Shown: positions 34,849 through 44,682, counted from the stretch's first letter. The stretch is DNA of 64,000 nt from Novosphingobium nitrogenifigens DSM 19370 (GCF_000192575.1 NZ_GL876934.1:315197-379196), one strand, 5' to 3'. Translations and numbers: made by a program. The notes: generated by a model from the sequence alone, not told the origin.

Positions 34849-35853
34849 ATGGCCGATAAAGTCGAACAGGGTGCCAAGGCCGCGACGGCACAGACGCCGA
34901 CGACCGCTGGCGTGACCGAAACGACCAAGGAAACCGTAACGCCGTCAGCCACGGCCCCCACGCCTCCCGTTGCCGCGAAGACCGAAGCCCCCAAGAAGGT
35001 CGAAACGGTCGAGCCGACGGTTGCCAAGGCTCCTTTGCCCAAGACAGTTGCCGCAGCCGAAACGCTGGCGCCTGTCGCTCCCAAGGCTTCCCCGCAAGCA
35101 ACGGCCAAGCCCGAGCCTGCGCCGGTGAAGGCAGCGCCCAAGCCCCCCGTGGCTGAAACGCCTGCTCCGAAAGCACCTGCCGCAAAGACTCCGGCACCCA
35201 AGGCGCCCGCGCCGAAGGTCGTTGTCGCAAAGGCAGGCAAGACGGTCCCGCCTGCGGCTCCGGCACCTGCCGTGGCCAAACCTGCCCCGCCAACCCCTGC
35301 TCCGACAACGGTTGCAGCCACTCCGGCCGAGCCGGCCAAGGCTGCAGCAAAGACCACGAAACCCGCCGCCGCCCCCCTTCCCCGGACAGCGTCGGCCCCC
35401 AGGAAGGAAATTTTCGTCATGACCACCACGACCGAATTCACCGAAAAGATGCAGACCGCGTTCAAGGACGCTTCGGAAAAGGCCAAGGCCGCTCTGGAAA
35501 AGAGCCAGGCCAGCTTTGGCGAACTGGGCGAATTCGCCAAGGGCAACGTCGAAGCCCTGGTCGAATCGACCAAGATCCTTTCGACCGGCCTGCAGGAACT
35601 CGGCAAGGGCTATGCCACCGAAGGCAAGAGCGCGTTCGAAACCCTGACTGCCGAATTCAAGGATCTCGCTGCGGCCAAGACCCCGACCGAACTCCTCGAA
35701 AAGCAGTCGGCTCTCCTGCGCAAGCACTTCGACGCTGCGGTCGCCGCCAGCTCGAAGAACAGCGAAGCTCTGCTCAAGCTCGCCAACGAAGCGTTCCAGC
35801 CGATCTCCAACCGCGTCAGCCTCGCGGTCGAAAAGATCAAGACGGCCGCCTGA
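34849..35853 (+). CDS. Phasin with Lys/Ala/Pro-rich N-terminal extension
   Basis: A granule-associated phasin-2-type protein of 334 aa. Residues 1-190 are low-complexity Ala/Pro/Lys/Thr (repeats such as APKAPAPK and TPAPKAPA) resembling the histone-like tail of PhaF, though here at the N-terminus. Residues 191-334 are a standard amphipathic phasin domain (MTTTTEFTEKMQTAFKDASE onward). A second ATG at 35419 begins exactly this domain, with AGGAAGG eleven bases upstream, so a 144-aa short form is likely made too. The start at 34849 has AGGAG upstream. PhaR-like operators flank the promoter; phaC is next door. Confidence 0.88.
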   Translation: MADKVEQGAKAATAQTPTTAGVTETTKETVTPSATAPTPPVAAKTEAPKKVETVEPTVAKAPLPKTVAAAETLAPVAPKASPQATAKPEPAPVKAAPKPPVAETPAPKAPAAKTPAPKAPAPKVVVAKAGKTVPPAAPAPAVAKPAPPTPAPTTVAATPAEPAKAAAKTTKPAAAPLPRTASAPRKEIFVMTTTTEFTEKMQTAFKDASEKAKAALEKSQASFGELGEFAKGNVEALVESTKILSTGLQELGKGYATEGKSAFETLTAEFKDLAAAKTPTELLEKQSALLRKHFDAAVAASSKNSEALLKLANEAFQPISNRVSLAVEKIKTAA

Positions 35854-35917
35854 TCGGCGCCGCTTAATCGGCTATGTGCGGTCGCGCCAACACGCAGCCG
35901 CGCTCTGATTGACGGAA

Positions 35918-35949
35918 GGGCCGGGCGGGAAATTCTTTCCGTCCGGCCC
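35918..35949 (+). terminator. Terminator-like hairpin after phasin
   Basis: GGGCCGG (35918-35924) pairs with CCGGCCC (35943-35949), with further GGAAA/TTTCC pairing inside. GCTCGTTTT follows. It lies 65 nt past the phasin stop. Confidence 0.6.
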
Positions 35950-36086
35950 GCTCGTTTTCGGGCCCTTCCTTGCGCCCCTGATCCCGGCTCGCCTCGACAG
36001 CGTCCTGCGGTCGCGCGCACCGTGCACAGATCCCGGTCGCCTCGCCTCTTGTATGGCGGGCGGGCCAATGCGATATTGCCCCCACC

Positions 36087-36494
36087 ATGCAAAGCCACTT
36101 CACTCCCCTCGCCCGCGAGTCCGGGCATGCAATCGCCATGACTGAAATCATGGCCGGTCATGGTGGCGAGGATGGCGGAGACCATCATGGTGAGGGCGAT
36201 CAAGACGGCCTCGTCGGCATCGCAACCCGCGCCCGGCCCAAAAAGCCGAGCATGTTCCGAGTGCTGATGCTCAACGACGACTACACCCCGATGGAATTCG
36301 TGGTGATGGTGCTCAAGCGGTTCTTCCACATGGATCTGGAGCAGGCGACCCGTGTGATGCTGCACGTCCATCAGCGCGGCGTCGGCGTTTGCGGCGTCTT
36401 TCCCTACGAAATCGCCGAAACCAAAGTGAATCAGGTCATGGATTTCGCCAAGCAGAACCAGCACCCGCTGCGCTGCACGCTCGAAAAGGCCTGA
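36087..36494 (+). CDS. clpS: ATP-dependent Clp protease adaptor ClpS
   Basis: ClpS hands N-degron substrates to ClpAP. The C-terminal domain is complete: [15 protein letters not shown]-like core ([17 protein letters not shown]), [20 protein letters not shown] and [15 protein letters not shown]. The first 50 residues are a Gly/His/Asp-rich extension of uncertain value; in-frame ATGs at 36138 and 36150 are alternative starts. The 135-aa product is longer than typical ClpS (about 106) only because of this extension. Confidence 0.92.
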   Translation: MQSHFTPLARESGHAIAMTEIMAGHGGEDGGDHHGEGDQDGLVGIATRARPKKPSMFRVLMLNDDYTPMEFVVMVLKRFFHMDLEQATRVMLHVHQRGVGVCGVFPYEIAETKVNQVMDFAKQNQHPLRCTLEKA

Positions 36495-36664
36495 ACTTTC
36501 CTGCCCCTTCCATCTCGACCTGCGCTGCGCGGGCAACACTTGCCGACCAGCCGACGGCCGGAATCCCTTTTGCGCTTCCCTCCCTTCCCGAACCGGGCTA
36601 GGCGACGCGAAAGCACTTTGTGCCTCCCCCCGTTCGTCCCCCCGACAGGCAAATCGGCAGCTTT

Positions 36665-37927
36665 GTGAAATTCCTCACCGCTATCGACAAGTACATCGCC
36701 AGGCTGGTTTTCGTGCCGATGCTCTCGGTGTTCGTCATCGCGGCCTCCTTGCTTGTGCTCGACAAGATGCTCAAGCTGTTCGACTTCGTCGCGACGCAGG
36801 GCGGACCGGTCGGCATCGTGTTCAAGATGCTGGCCAACCTGATGCCCGAATATGCCAGCCTTGCCATTCCGCTCGGCCTCATGCTCGGCATTCTGCTGGC
36901 TTTCCGGAAACTCGCGACGTCCTCGGAACTCGACGTGATGCGCGCGGTGGGGCTGAGCTATACGCGCCTGCTGCGCGTGCCCTATATCCTCGCCTTCGTG
37001 CTGGCGGCGCTCAATCTCCTGATCGTCAGCTATGTCCAGCCGCTCTCGCGGTACTATTACGAGGAATTGCAGTTCGAGCTGCGCTCGGGCGCGCTCGGCG
37101 CCTCGATCAAGGTCGGTGAATTCAACTCGCTGCAGGACCGCACCGCGCTGCGCGTCGAATCGAGCCGTGACGATGGGCGCCAGCTCCAGGGCATCTTTGC
37201 CCGCGTCGTCGGCAAGGACGGCCAGATCCTGGTGATCTCCGCTCGCGAGGGTCAGTTCTTCGCCAATCGCGAGAATCCCGATACGGTCATCCTGCGCCTG
37301 ACCGATGGACAGATCGTCCAGGAATCGCCGACGATCCGCAATCCGCGCGTGCTGACTTTCGCCAGCCACGACCTGCCGATCGACTTGCCGAAGATCGAAC
37401 AGTTCCGCCGCCGCGGGGACCAGGATCGCGAGTATTTCCTGCCCGAACTGCTACATATCGGCTGGAGCCAGGATTCGACGCCGCAGATGCGCTACCAGAG
37501 CCTCGCCAGCCTGCATTTCCGGCTGGTTGAAGTGGCGATGATGTTCCTGTTGCCGATGCTGGCCATGGCGCTTGCCGTACCGCCCAAGCGGTCATCCTCG
37601 TCCCTTGGCGTCTTTGTCTCGATCATTCTCGTGGTCGCCTATCACAAGGTCAACGAATACGGGCAGGACGTCTCCAGCCTGGGCAGGATCGATCCCACGA
37701 TTGCCTTGTGGGGGCCGTTCTTCATCTTCGCCGCGCTGATCATGTGGATGTACTGGCGCCTTGCCTATGTCCCGGGTGGCCAGCCGCTGGGCGCGCTCGA
37801 AACCGCCTTTGCCAAGGCGACGAAAGTCGTCAGCAAGCTCTTTGCCTCGCGCCATGGGCATCATCATGCCCATCCGGTGAGCGATGGCTCTGACGACGAC
37901 AGCCACCGGACGTCCCATGCTGCTTGA
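36665..37927 (+). CDS. lptF: Lipopolysaccharide-type export permease LptF
   Basis: A 420-aa YjgP/YjgQ-family permease of the LptB2FG transporter. It has three N-terminal and three C-terminal membrane helices around a periplasmic beta-jellyroll, and a His-rich tail. The family N-terminus is FLTAIDKYIARLVFVP; I chose GTG at 36665, with GTG at 36620 as the alternative. The partner lptG overlaps its end. The natural lipid substrate in this organism may be a glycosphingolipid instead of LPS. Confidence 0.92.
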   Translation: MKFLTAIDKYIARLVFVPMLSVFVIAASLLVLDKMLKLFDFVATQGGPVGIVFKMLANLMPEYASLAIPLGLMLGILLAFRKLATSSELDVMRAVGLSYTRLLRVPYILAFVLAALNLLIVSYVQPLSRYYYEELQFELRSGALGASIKVGEFNSLQDRTALRVESSRDDGRQLQGIFARVVGKDGQILVISAREGQFFANRENPDTVILRLTDGQIVQESPTIRNPRVLTFASHDLPIDLPKIEQFRRRGDQDREYFLPELLHIGWSQDSTPQMRYQSLASLHFRLVEVAMMFLLPMLAMALAVPPKRSSSSLGVFVSIILVVAYHKVNEYGQDVSSLGRIDPTIALWGPFFIFAALIMWMYWRLAYVPGGQPLGALETAFAKATKVVSKLFASRHGHHHAHPVSDGSDDDSHRTSHAA

Positions 37928-39017
37928 TTTCTTCCCTTCGCGGACGATGACGCTGTACATCGCCCGCCTGTTCGCGGTGCGCATCGTCGCGGTGCTGCTG
38001 ATGCTGGTGCTCGTGCTCCAGATGCTCGACCTCCTCAGTGAGAGCGGGCACATCCTGGCGGCAAAGGGCAACGGGCAGATGGAACTGCTGCGCTATGGCA
38101 TGCTCCGCACGCCGCAGCTGGTCAGCCGCTTCCTGCCCTATTCGGTCCTGCTGGCGACGATCATCACACTGATGACGCTCAACCAGAACAGCGAAGTCAT
38201 CGCGATGAAGGCCGCAGGCCTTTCCGCGCATCAGGTGCTTGCACCGCTGTTCCTCGTCTCGGCCGCCGCGAGCGTGTTCACCTTCACGTTCAACGAACGC
38301 GTCGTCGTGCGCTCGACCGCAACGCTCAAAGCCTGGCAGGATGTCGATTACGGGGCGGTTCCCACCGACAGCGACGTCAAATCGAACGTCTGGTTGCAGG
38401 ATGGGCCCAACATCGTCTTTGCCAAGACGATCAGCGGTCGCGGAACCGCAACGAGGATGAGCGAAGTCAGCTGGTACCGGCGCGACCCCACCGGCGTCGT
38501 CACCGAAATCGTCCACGCCCCGCTGGCAACGTATACCCACCCCGGCTGGCGGTTCGATCACCCGACCAGCTTCGACGTCCAGAGCGCGGCCCTGACCACC
38601 CTTCCCGGCCCGAAAGTCTATGCATCGGGCGTTGAACCGACCCAGATCATCATCCGCAAGACCGACGCCGACCGCGAATCGATTACGCAGCTGTCCCAGT
38701 CGATCGCGGAAATTCAGGCTGCGGGTTATCGGACCAACGAACTCGACGGCAAATGGTGGCACAAGATTTCCGGCCCGCTCTCGGCGGTACTGATGCCCCT
38801 TTTGGGTTCGGTAGCAGCCTTCGGCCTCGCCCGCTCGGGCAAGCTGTTCGTGCGCGCGGTGATCGGCATGGCGCTCGGCTTTGCCTATTTCGTGGTCGAC
38901 AATGCCGCGCTGGCGATGGGCAATTTCGGCGGATATTCGCCGTTCCTGGCGGCGTGGTCGCCGTTCCTCCTGTTCCTGCTCATCGGGGAAACGGTGCTGA
39001 TCCGCACCGAGGAATGA
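37917..39017 (+). CDS. lptG: Lipopolysaccharide-type export permease LptG
   Basis: The second permease of the LptB2FG complex, 366 aa from the ATG at 37917, with the same three-helix, jellyroll, three-helix plan (FFPSRTMTLYIARLFAVR at the start; GFAYFVVDNAALAMGNFG near the end). It overlaps lptF by 11 nt from this start; an in-frame ATG at 37884 would increase the overlap to 44 nt. The ATPase LptB is not in the window. Confidence 0.92.
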   Translation: MLLDFFPSRTMTLYIARLFAVRIVAVLLMLVLVLQMLDLLSESGHILAAKGNGQMELLRYGMLRTPQLVSRFLPYSVLLATIITLMTLNQNSEVIAMKAAGLSAHQVLAPLFLVSAAASVFTFTFNERVVVRSTATLKAWQDVDYGAVPTDSDVKSNVWLQDGPNIVFAKTISGRGTATRMSEVSWYRRDPTGVVTEIVHAPLATYTHPGWRFDHPTSFDVQSAALTTLPGPKVYASGVEPTQIIIRKTDADRESITQLSQSIAEIQAAGYRTNELDGKWWHKISGPLSAVLMPLLGSVAAFGLARSGKLFVRAVIGMALGFAYFVVDNAALAMGNFGGYSPFLAAWSPFLLFLLIGETVLIRTEE

Positions 39018-39053
39018 TTTTCGGCCAGATTTCGGGAACTCTTTCGGTTCACT

Positions 39054-39077
39054 GACCCCGACACATCGGTCGGGGTC
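39054..39077. terminator. Bidirectional hairpin between lptG and lptA
   Basis: A perfect 8-bp inverted repeat, 39054-39061 with 39070-39077, sits in the gap between convergent lptG and lptA stops. Confidence 0.6.
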
Positions 39078-39101
39078 CTCATCGACAGCCGATAGGAACG
39101 A

Positions 39102-39755
39102 TCAGGGCTTCGGCGTCGCCGTGCCCTTGCTGTCCTTCTTGTCGTCTTTCTTCGGCACCACGAACGTCCCGCTGACACGTCCCGGACGTGCCGTCGTTAC
39201 CGGACCTGCCGCAGTTCCCGACGGCGGCGCGCTGACGTGGCCGTCGATGCTCGAGATGCCAGTGTTGAGATCGATCACCAGACGCCCACCGTTGAGCGTG
39301 TCACCCTGCGCCCGGCGCAAGGCAACATGGCCGACCATGGTGATGATCTTGCGATTGAAATCGTAGACCGCGACGTCCCCGGCAGCGCGCTCGTCCTGGC
39401 GGGTGACGACGACGTTTCCGGTCGCCTCGATCCGCTGCAAGGTCAGCTTGTCATTGTCGGTATAGGTCATGAGCGTGCGATCCGCCTTCAGGCGCAGCTC
39501 TTCCTGGGTGATGTCGACGTTGCCGGTCAGCAGGACGCGCTTCTGCTTGTCCTGCAATTCCATGTGATCGGCGGAAAAGTCGACCGGCGCCTCGCTGTTG
39601 TGGGACGCGATGGCTGCCGCATTGAGCGCACCTGCCCCGGCAAGGACGGCCGCCGACAGGGCGAAGCCCCAGAACAGGCTGCGCCGGGCGAGCGTGGAAG
39701 TCGTCGGGCGGGCAGTCGTTGGGCGGACGGACACGGATGCGGGCTTCGCAGTCAT
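39102..39755 (-). CDS. lptA: Periplasmic lipid-transport bridge protein LptA
   Basis: A 217-aa OstA/LptA-domain protein. A signal-anchor near residues 28-48 precedes the beta-jellyroll domain (VDFSADHMELQDKQKRVLL onward); the C-terminus is Lys/Asp-rich. LptA bridges the inner-membrane Lpt complex to LptD. The ATG at 39755 overlaps the lptC stop (TGATG); a GTG one codon earlier is possible. LptD is not here. Confidence 0.88.
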   Translation of the reverse strand: MTAKPASVSVRPTTARPTTSTLARRSLFWGFALSAAVLAGAGALNAAAIASHNSEAPVDFSADHMELQDKQKRVLLTGNVDITQEELRLKADRTLMTYTDNDKLTLQRIEATGNVVVTRQDERAAGDVAVYDFNRKIITMVGHVALRRAQGDTLNGGRLVIDLNTGISSIDGHVSAPPSGTAAGPVTTARPGRVSGTFVVPKKDDKKDSKGTATPKP

Positions 39756-40447
39756 CACGGCTTTTGTACCTGTTGTGTATTGGAGCCAGCGCCAGACGCA
39801 TGGCCGGGCATGTTCATCCTGCCCGGAACCATCCGCAAGTGCGCATGACCATCGAGAGTCACGATGCGTGTCCCGAGGTCGGCAGTTATCCTGTCGGCGT
39901 TGAATGTACCAGTGGGAATGCGCCCTTCGACCGGTTGCGTACTGACCAGACGGCGATGATCGAGGTCGATTGTCGCCCCCTTGGTCATCATCCGGTAGCC
40001 GTCCGACGTCTGCAGATTGAGCGCCCCGGGCACGAAAATGTCCTGCTGCCCGAAATCGTATGTCCCGGCATCGGTGGTCAGGATCGCCGGCCCATCGTCG
40101 AGCAGCACCCGCGCCGTGATGTCGCGCATCTGGACCAGATTTTCCCGCGCCGTATGCTGGACCGCGCTGCCCGCCGTGATCGAGAACGTCCGCCCGTGGT
40201 CGTCTTCACCACGGTACATAGCGCCAAGCACCCGCATGCGATCCTCGACGATCGCCACTTTCGTGCGATCGAGCAGGAAGCTGATTTCCCCGCGCGGCGT
40301 CAGCGGCGAAATCAGCATGACCGCGAGCAATGCACCGATCATTCCCGGCAATGTCACCGCCAGGAAGCGGACCATGCGATCGTGGGAACCGCCCGGCGCG
40401 GCCTTGACCTGACGGCGGCTGCGCATGCGTTCGGCAAGGCTGGTCAT
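39755..40447 (-). CDS. lptC: Lpt transport inner-membrane protein LptC
   Basis: A 230-aa protein with a single N-terminal membrane helix (about residues 27-47) and a periplasmic jellyroll, matching LptC, which receives lipid from LptF/G and passes it to LptA. It lies between rnd (54 nt away) and lptA, the usual rnd-lptC-lptA order in alphaproteobacteria. Confidence 0.87.
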   Translation of the reverse strand: MTSLAERMRSRRQVKAAPGGSHDRMVRFLAVTLPGMIGALLAVMLISPLTPRGEISFLLDRTKVAIVEDRMRVLGAMYRGEDDHGRTFSITAGSAVQHTARENLVQMRDITARVLLDDGPAILTTDAGTYDFGQQDIFVPGALNLQTSDGYRMMTKGATIDLDHRRLVSTQPVEGRIPTGTFNADRITADLGTRIVTLDGHAHLRMVPGRMNMPGHASGAGSNTQQVQKP

Positions 40448-40501
40448 GCCGGGGCTCCGTTGACGGATGGGGAAAGGCGGGCGACGGGCGGCAAAAGCGG
40501 C

Positions 40502-41119
40502 TTATTCGTGGCTGAAGATATCGCGATCAGCCCAGCCGGCAATATCGAGCAGCGCCCGGGTCGGCAGGAAATCGAAACAGGCCTGTGCGATCTCGGCCCG
40601 CCCTTCGCGCGCGAGCCGGTCGACCAGCACCGCGTGGCAAGTGTGCAGATAGCGCACGTCCGACGCCGCATATTCGAGCTGTGCATCGCTGAGATTGGCG
40701 CCGCCCCAGTCGCTCGACTGCTGCTGCTTGGAAATCTCCTTGCCTGCAAGCTCGCGCACCAGTTCCTTGAGACCGTGACGGTCGGTATAAGTGCGAACGA
40801 GTTTCGAGGCGATCTTGGTGCAGAAAACCGGCGTTGCCATGACGCCGAGGTAATAGTGGATCGCGGCAAGGTCGAAGCGGGCGAAGTGGAACAGCTTGAG
40901 CCGCTCAGGATCGGCCAGCACCGCCTTCAGATTGGGCGCATCATAGGTGCTGCCCGGAGCAAAGCGGACAAGATGCTCGTCGCCCTTGCCATCGGAAATC
41001 TGGACCACGCACAAACGGTCGCGCGTGGTCACGAGCCCCATCGTCTCGGTATCGACGGCAACGATGCCCGGTGCAAGGACATCGGCGGGCAAGTCTTCTT
41101 CATGGAGATATACGGCCAT
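40502..41119 (-). CDS. rnd: Ribonuclease D-type 3'-5' exonuclease
   Basis: A 205-aa DEDDy exonuclease with only the catalytic domain: D23/E25 in VDTETMGL, the second Asp in HFARFDLAAIHYY, and the Tyr-Asp pair in YAASDVRYLH. It is half the length of E. coli RNase D and lacks HRDC domains, as is usual for this alphaproteobacterial subfamily. Likely role is tRNA or stable-RNA 3' trimming. The ATG at 41119 fits the family; the ORF upstream overlaps ung. Confidence 0.9.
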   Translation of the reverse strand: MAVYLHEEDLPADVLAPGIVAVDTETMGLVTTRDRLCVVQISDGKGDEHLVRFAPGSTYDAPNLKAVLADPERLKLFHFARFDLAAIHYYLGVMATPVFCTKIASKLVRTYTDRHGLKELVRELAGKEISKQQQSSDWGGANLSDAQLEYAASDVRYLHTCHAVLVDRLAREGRAEIAQACFDFLPTRALLDIAGWADRDIFSHE

Positions 41120-41218
41120 GGCCGGACGATTAGGCGCTCCTGCGGCAGGGAGCAAGCGGCGAAGCGCGCATGGACGATTGGCAAGGACGGATCGGCGTGG
41201 CAGAGGTCCCGCCACATC

Positions 41219-41908
41219 ATGACCGCCACAGCCATTCCCGAAAGCTGGCGCCCTGCGCTTGGCCCCGTGCTCCAGTCCCCTCCGCTCAAGGCGCTGGGCT
41301 CTTTCCTGAGTTCCGAGGAAGCCTCGGGCAAGGCGATCTATCCCCCGCGCGGCACTCGCCTTGCCGCGCTCGAGCTGACCCCGCTCGATTCCGTGCGAGT
41401 CGTCATTCTGGGACAGGACCCCTATCATGGCGCCGGACAGGCCCACGGCCTTGCCTTTTCCGTGCAGCCGGGCGTGCGCGTGCCGCCAAGCCTAGTCAAC
41501 ATCTACAAGGAATTGCAGAGCGATCTCGGCATTCCGCCCGCGCGCCATGGTCATCTCGACGCCTGGGCGCGACAGGGTGTCCTCTTGCTCAACAACGCGC
41601 TGACCGTCGAGCAGGGCCAGCCCGGATCGCATCAGAACCGGGGCTGGGAATTGCTGACCGATGCCGCCGTCGCGGCGGTCGCGGCCAAGAGCGAGCCTTG
41701 CGTCTTCCTGCTTTGGGGCAGCCATGCGCAGAAAAAGGCCGCACGTGTGCCGGGGCTCATGAACGGCCCGCATCTGGTGCTCAAAGCGCCGCACCCGAGC
41801 CCGCTCTCCGCTCATTCCGGATTCTTCGGCTGCCGCCATTTCAGCAAGGCCAATGCCTTTCTGACCGAACACGGGCGCGGCGAAGTGGACTGGCGGCTTC
41901 CCGACTAG
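41219..41908 (+). CDS. ung: Uracil-DNA glycosylase
   Basis: A 229-aa family-1 UDG that removes uracil from DNA. The catalytic Asp is D67 in GQDPYHG, and the C-terminal loop is HPSPLSAHSGF. The ATG at 41219 has AGAGG upstream. A 4-nt 3' overlap joins it to the convergent MFS gene. It is divergent from rnd. Confidence 0.95.
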   Translation: MTATAIPESWRPALGPVLQSPPLKALGSFLSSEEASGKAIYPPRGTRLAALELTPLDSVRVVILGQDPYHGAGQAHGLAFSVQPGVRVPPSLVNIYKELQSDLGIPPARHGHLDAWARQGVLLLNNALTVEQGQPGSHQNRGWELLTDAAVAAVAAKSEPCVFLLWGSHAQKKAARVPGLMNGPHLVLKAPHPSPLSAHSGFFGCRHFSKANAFLTEHGRGEVDWRLPD

Positions 41909-43167
41909 ACCAAGGCCTTGACCCTTGCGGCCAGAACCGCCGGGACAAAGGCCAGCAAGACCGGCACCAGCGCGCATTCGAGCGCGGTGAGATAGGAGCC
42001 GGTCACGTCGTGGAGCCAGCCGAGCGCGATCGGCGCGGCAAACAGCACGCCGAGATAGCCCAGATACCACGTCCCATAGGCATGGCCGAACCATTGCTGG
42101 GGCAGGCATTTCTTCATGTGCGGCACGACCACCGGCTCGAAACCGCCAACCGCCAGACCAAAGGCAATCGCCGAAAGGTCGATGACGAGCGGACCGCCGC
42201 CACGCGCGACCAGCACGAACCCCATGGCTCCCGCGATCATGAGCAGGAGGTCGACTGTCGAGAGCAGCAGCGGCGGAAACCGATCGGCCGCCCAGCCGAA
42301 CACAAGCGCCCCGATCAAGGCGGTTACGGCAGTGAGACTCACGGCCCCGGCACCAAGTCCATGCCCCAGACCGCGCAATGCCGCCAGTTCGTCGACCAGC
42401 GCCGCCTCGTTGGTGATGATCGCTCCATAAGCGACTGCGCCGAGCATGGTCACGCCCATCGACCACCACACGATCGGTTGCGCCATGACCGTGCCGAGTG
42501 CAGGCGCCGCCCCGGCGCGAGGCGTGTCGACCGAAAGAGGAAGACGTCCGCCGATTTCGGGAATTTCGCCCCGTTCGGCAGGTGACGGAACCCGCGTCCA
42601 CAACCACAGCAGCGGCAAGGTCACCGCCGAAATCGCGCCCCCCAGAATCATCGCCGTGGTCCGCCAGCCGACGTGATCGATCAGCATCTGAGTGAGCGGA
42701 ACCATGGTCAGCCCGCCGAAATGCCAGCCCGCGTAACACGTCGCAATCGCCATGCCATAGCTGCGGCTGAACCACTGGGCGGCGAGAATGCTGACCCCGC
42801 AGGCCATCAGCACTTTGCCTACCCCCATGACCAGCCGCAAGGCATAGAGCATGATCAAGGACTTGCACGTGCCGATGGCGATCAGGGTGAGCGAGGCGAT
42901 CACCACCCCCGCCGCAATCATGCGAAAGCCGCCAAAGCGCCGAATGATCGGATCGCCCGCCAGCGTGAGCGGCGCCGCCAGCCAGAACGCGGACACCAGG
43001 CCACTCGTTGCCGCACGGCTCCAGCCGAATTCGGCCGTCAGCGGCGTGATGAACAGCGTGAAGCTGTAGAGCCCGCAGCCATAGACCATCATCCCGGCCA
43101 GGAAGAGCGCGATGACGACTTTCCAGCCGTGGTAGAGACCGCGCTCTCGCGCCGGGACTGTGGTCAT
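41905..43167 (-). CDS. MFS transporter (monocarboxylate/oxalate-formate type)
   Basis: A 420-aa major-facilitator protein with 12 predicted helices. The N-terminus (GLYHGWKVVIALFLAGMMVYG) and the phrase FGWSRAATSGL resemble the monocarboxylate/oxalate-formate porter branch. Substrate unknown. It follows an aldehyde dehydrogenase and an FAD amine oxidase on the same strand, so it may import the amine or acid they use. Confidence 0.83.
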   Translation of the reverse strand: MTTVPARERGLYHGWKVVIALFLAGMMVYGCGLYSFTLFITPLTAEFGWSRAATSGLVSAFWLAAPLTLAGDPIIRRFGGFRMIAAGVVIASLTLIAIGTCKSLIMLYALRLVMGVGKVLMACGVSILAAQWFSRSYGMAIATCYAGWHFGGLTMVPLTQMLIDHVGWRTTAMILGGAISAVTLPLLWLWTRVPSPAERGEIPEIGGRLPLSVDTPRAGAAPALGTVMAQPIVWWSMGVTMLGAVAYGAIITNEAALVDELAALRGLGHGLGAGAVSLTAVTALIGALVFGWAADRFPPLLLSTVDLLLMIAGAMGFVLVARGGGPLVIDLSAIAFGLAVGGFEPVVVPHMKKCLPQQWFGHAYGTWYLGYLGVLFAAPIALGWLHDVTGSYLTALECALVPVLLAFVPAVLAARVKALV

Positions 43168-43207
43168 GACAGGGACTCCTCAGCCGACAGGAAAATGTTC
43201 GGAAAAA

Positions 43208-44641
43208 TCAGCCCCAGCCGATCACGCCCTTGATCTCGAGGAAGTCGTGGATGCCGTAATCGGCATATTCACGCCCGTTGCCCGACTGCTTGTACCCGCC
43301 GAACGGCGCGAACGTGTCCCAGTCGGGATAGTTGATCTGAACGGTGCCGCTGCGCAACCGGCGCGAAATCGCCCGTGCCTTTTCGATGTCGGTCGTGGCG
43401 ATGTAATTGGCAAGACCATAGACGGTGTCGTTGGCGATCGCGATGGCCTGCTCCACGCTGTCGTAAGGCAGGATCGAGAGCACCATGCCGAAGATTTCCT
43501 CGCGCGCGATGGTCATGTCGGGAGTGACGCCGCCAAAGACCGTCGGCTTCACGAAATAGCCCGCATCGAGCCCTTCGGGACGTCCCGTACCGCCCGTCAC
43601 CAGAATGGCGCCCTCGTCGATCCCCGTCTGGATCAGGCGCTGGATCTTGCCCCACTGCACGTCGCTGACCACCGGGCCATGCGTCGTTGCCGGATCGAGC
43701 GGATCGCCCACGACAAGACCCGCTGCGGTTTCACGCGCGATCTTGAGCGCTTCCTCATGACGATCGGCGGGAACCAGCATGCGCGTGGGCGCATCGCAGG
43801 ACTGTCCGGCATTGCTGAAGCAGCCGAGCACGCCCTTGGCCACGGCATCGGCGAAATCAGCATCGGGCAGGATGATGTTGGCCGACTTTCCGCCCAGTTC
43901 CTGCGACACCCGCTTGACCGTGGTCGCGGCGGCCTTGGCAACGAGAATGCCCGCGCGGGTCGATCCGGTGAAGGAAACCATGTCGACGTCGGGATGCTCG
44001 GCCATGACCTGTCCCACGTCGGGGCCATTGCCGTTGACCATGTTGAACACACCCGCAGGCGTTCCGGCCGCTTCCATCACTTCGGCAAAGATCAGCCCGC
44101 TCGCAGGCGCGATTTCCGAAGGCTTGAGCACGACGGTGCAGCCCGCCGCCAGAGCCGGCGCGACCTTGCACACGATCTGGTTCAGCGGCCAGTTCCATGG
44201 CGTGATCAGCGCGGCAACGCCGATCGGTTCGAGCAGAACGCGGCTGGTTCCGCGCTGTTCCTCGAAGTCCATGTCTTCCAGCGCCTTGATCGCGGCTTCC
44301 ATGTGCGCGCGTCCGGCCCAGGCCTGTGCGCCGGTCGCAAAGGACAGCGGCGCCCCCATTTCGGCGCTGACCGCGCGGGCGATGTCGTCGAACCGCTTGT
44401 TGTATTCCTCCAGCACCCGGCGGAGCAGCGCCAGCCGTTCCTCTTTGGTGGTGAAGGCATAGGTCTCGAACGCGCGACGGGCGGCCGCGACAGCGCGATC
44501 GACATCCTCCTTGCCGCCGAGCGCGATCGTCATGAACGGCGCCTCGGTCGCCGGATTGATCACATCGAGCGTTGCCGAGCCGGCCGGGTCAACCCATGCG
44601 CCGTCGATGTAGAACTTGAGAGCATTGGCGGAAAACGACAT
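43208..44641 (-). CDS. NAD(P)+-dependent aldehyde dehydrogenase
   Basis: A 477-aa ALDH-superfamily enzyme oxidising an aldehyde to a carboxylate. The nucleophile is C282 in NAGQSCDAPTR and the general base E248 in SQELGGKSAN; PWNWPLNQI lines the cofactor site. Placed between an MFS carrier and a gamma-glutamylputrescine-oxidase-like gene, it could oxidise an aminoaldehyde product, but the substrate is inferred. Confidence 0.9.
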   Translation of the reverse strand: MSFSANALKFYIDGAWVDPAGSATLDVINPATEAPFMTIALGGKEDVDRAVAAARRAFETYAFTTKEERLALLRRVLEEYNKRFDDIARAVSAEMGAPLSFATGAQAWAGRAHMEAAIKALEDMDFEEQRGTSRVLLEPIGVAALITPWNWPLNQIVCKVAPALAAGCTVVLKPSEIAPASGLIFAEVMEAAGTPAGVFNMVNGNGPDVGQVMAEHPDVDMVSFTGSTRAGILVAKAAATTVKRVSQELGGKSANIILPDADFADAVAKGVLGCFSNAGQSCDAPTRMLVPADRHEEALKIARETAAGLVVGDPLDPATTHGPVVSDVQWGKIQRLIQTGIDEGAILVTGGTGRPEGLDAGYFVKPTVFGGVTPDMTIAREEIFGMVLSILPYDSVEQAIAIANDTVYGLANYIATTDIEKARAISRRLRSGTVQINYPDWDTFAPFGGYKQSGNGREYADYGIHDFLEIKGVIGWG

Positions 44642-44682
44642 GCGAGACGGTCCCTGATAGAAAAACCTGGAAGGAAACGGGG

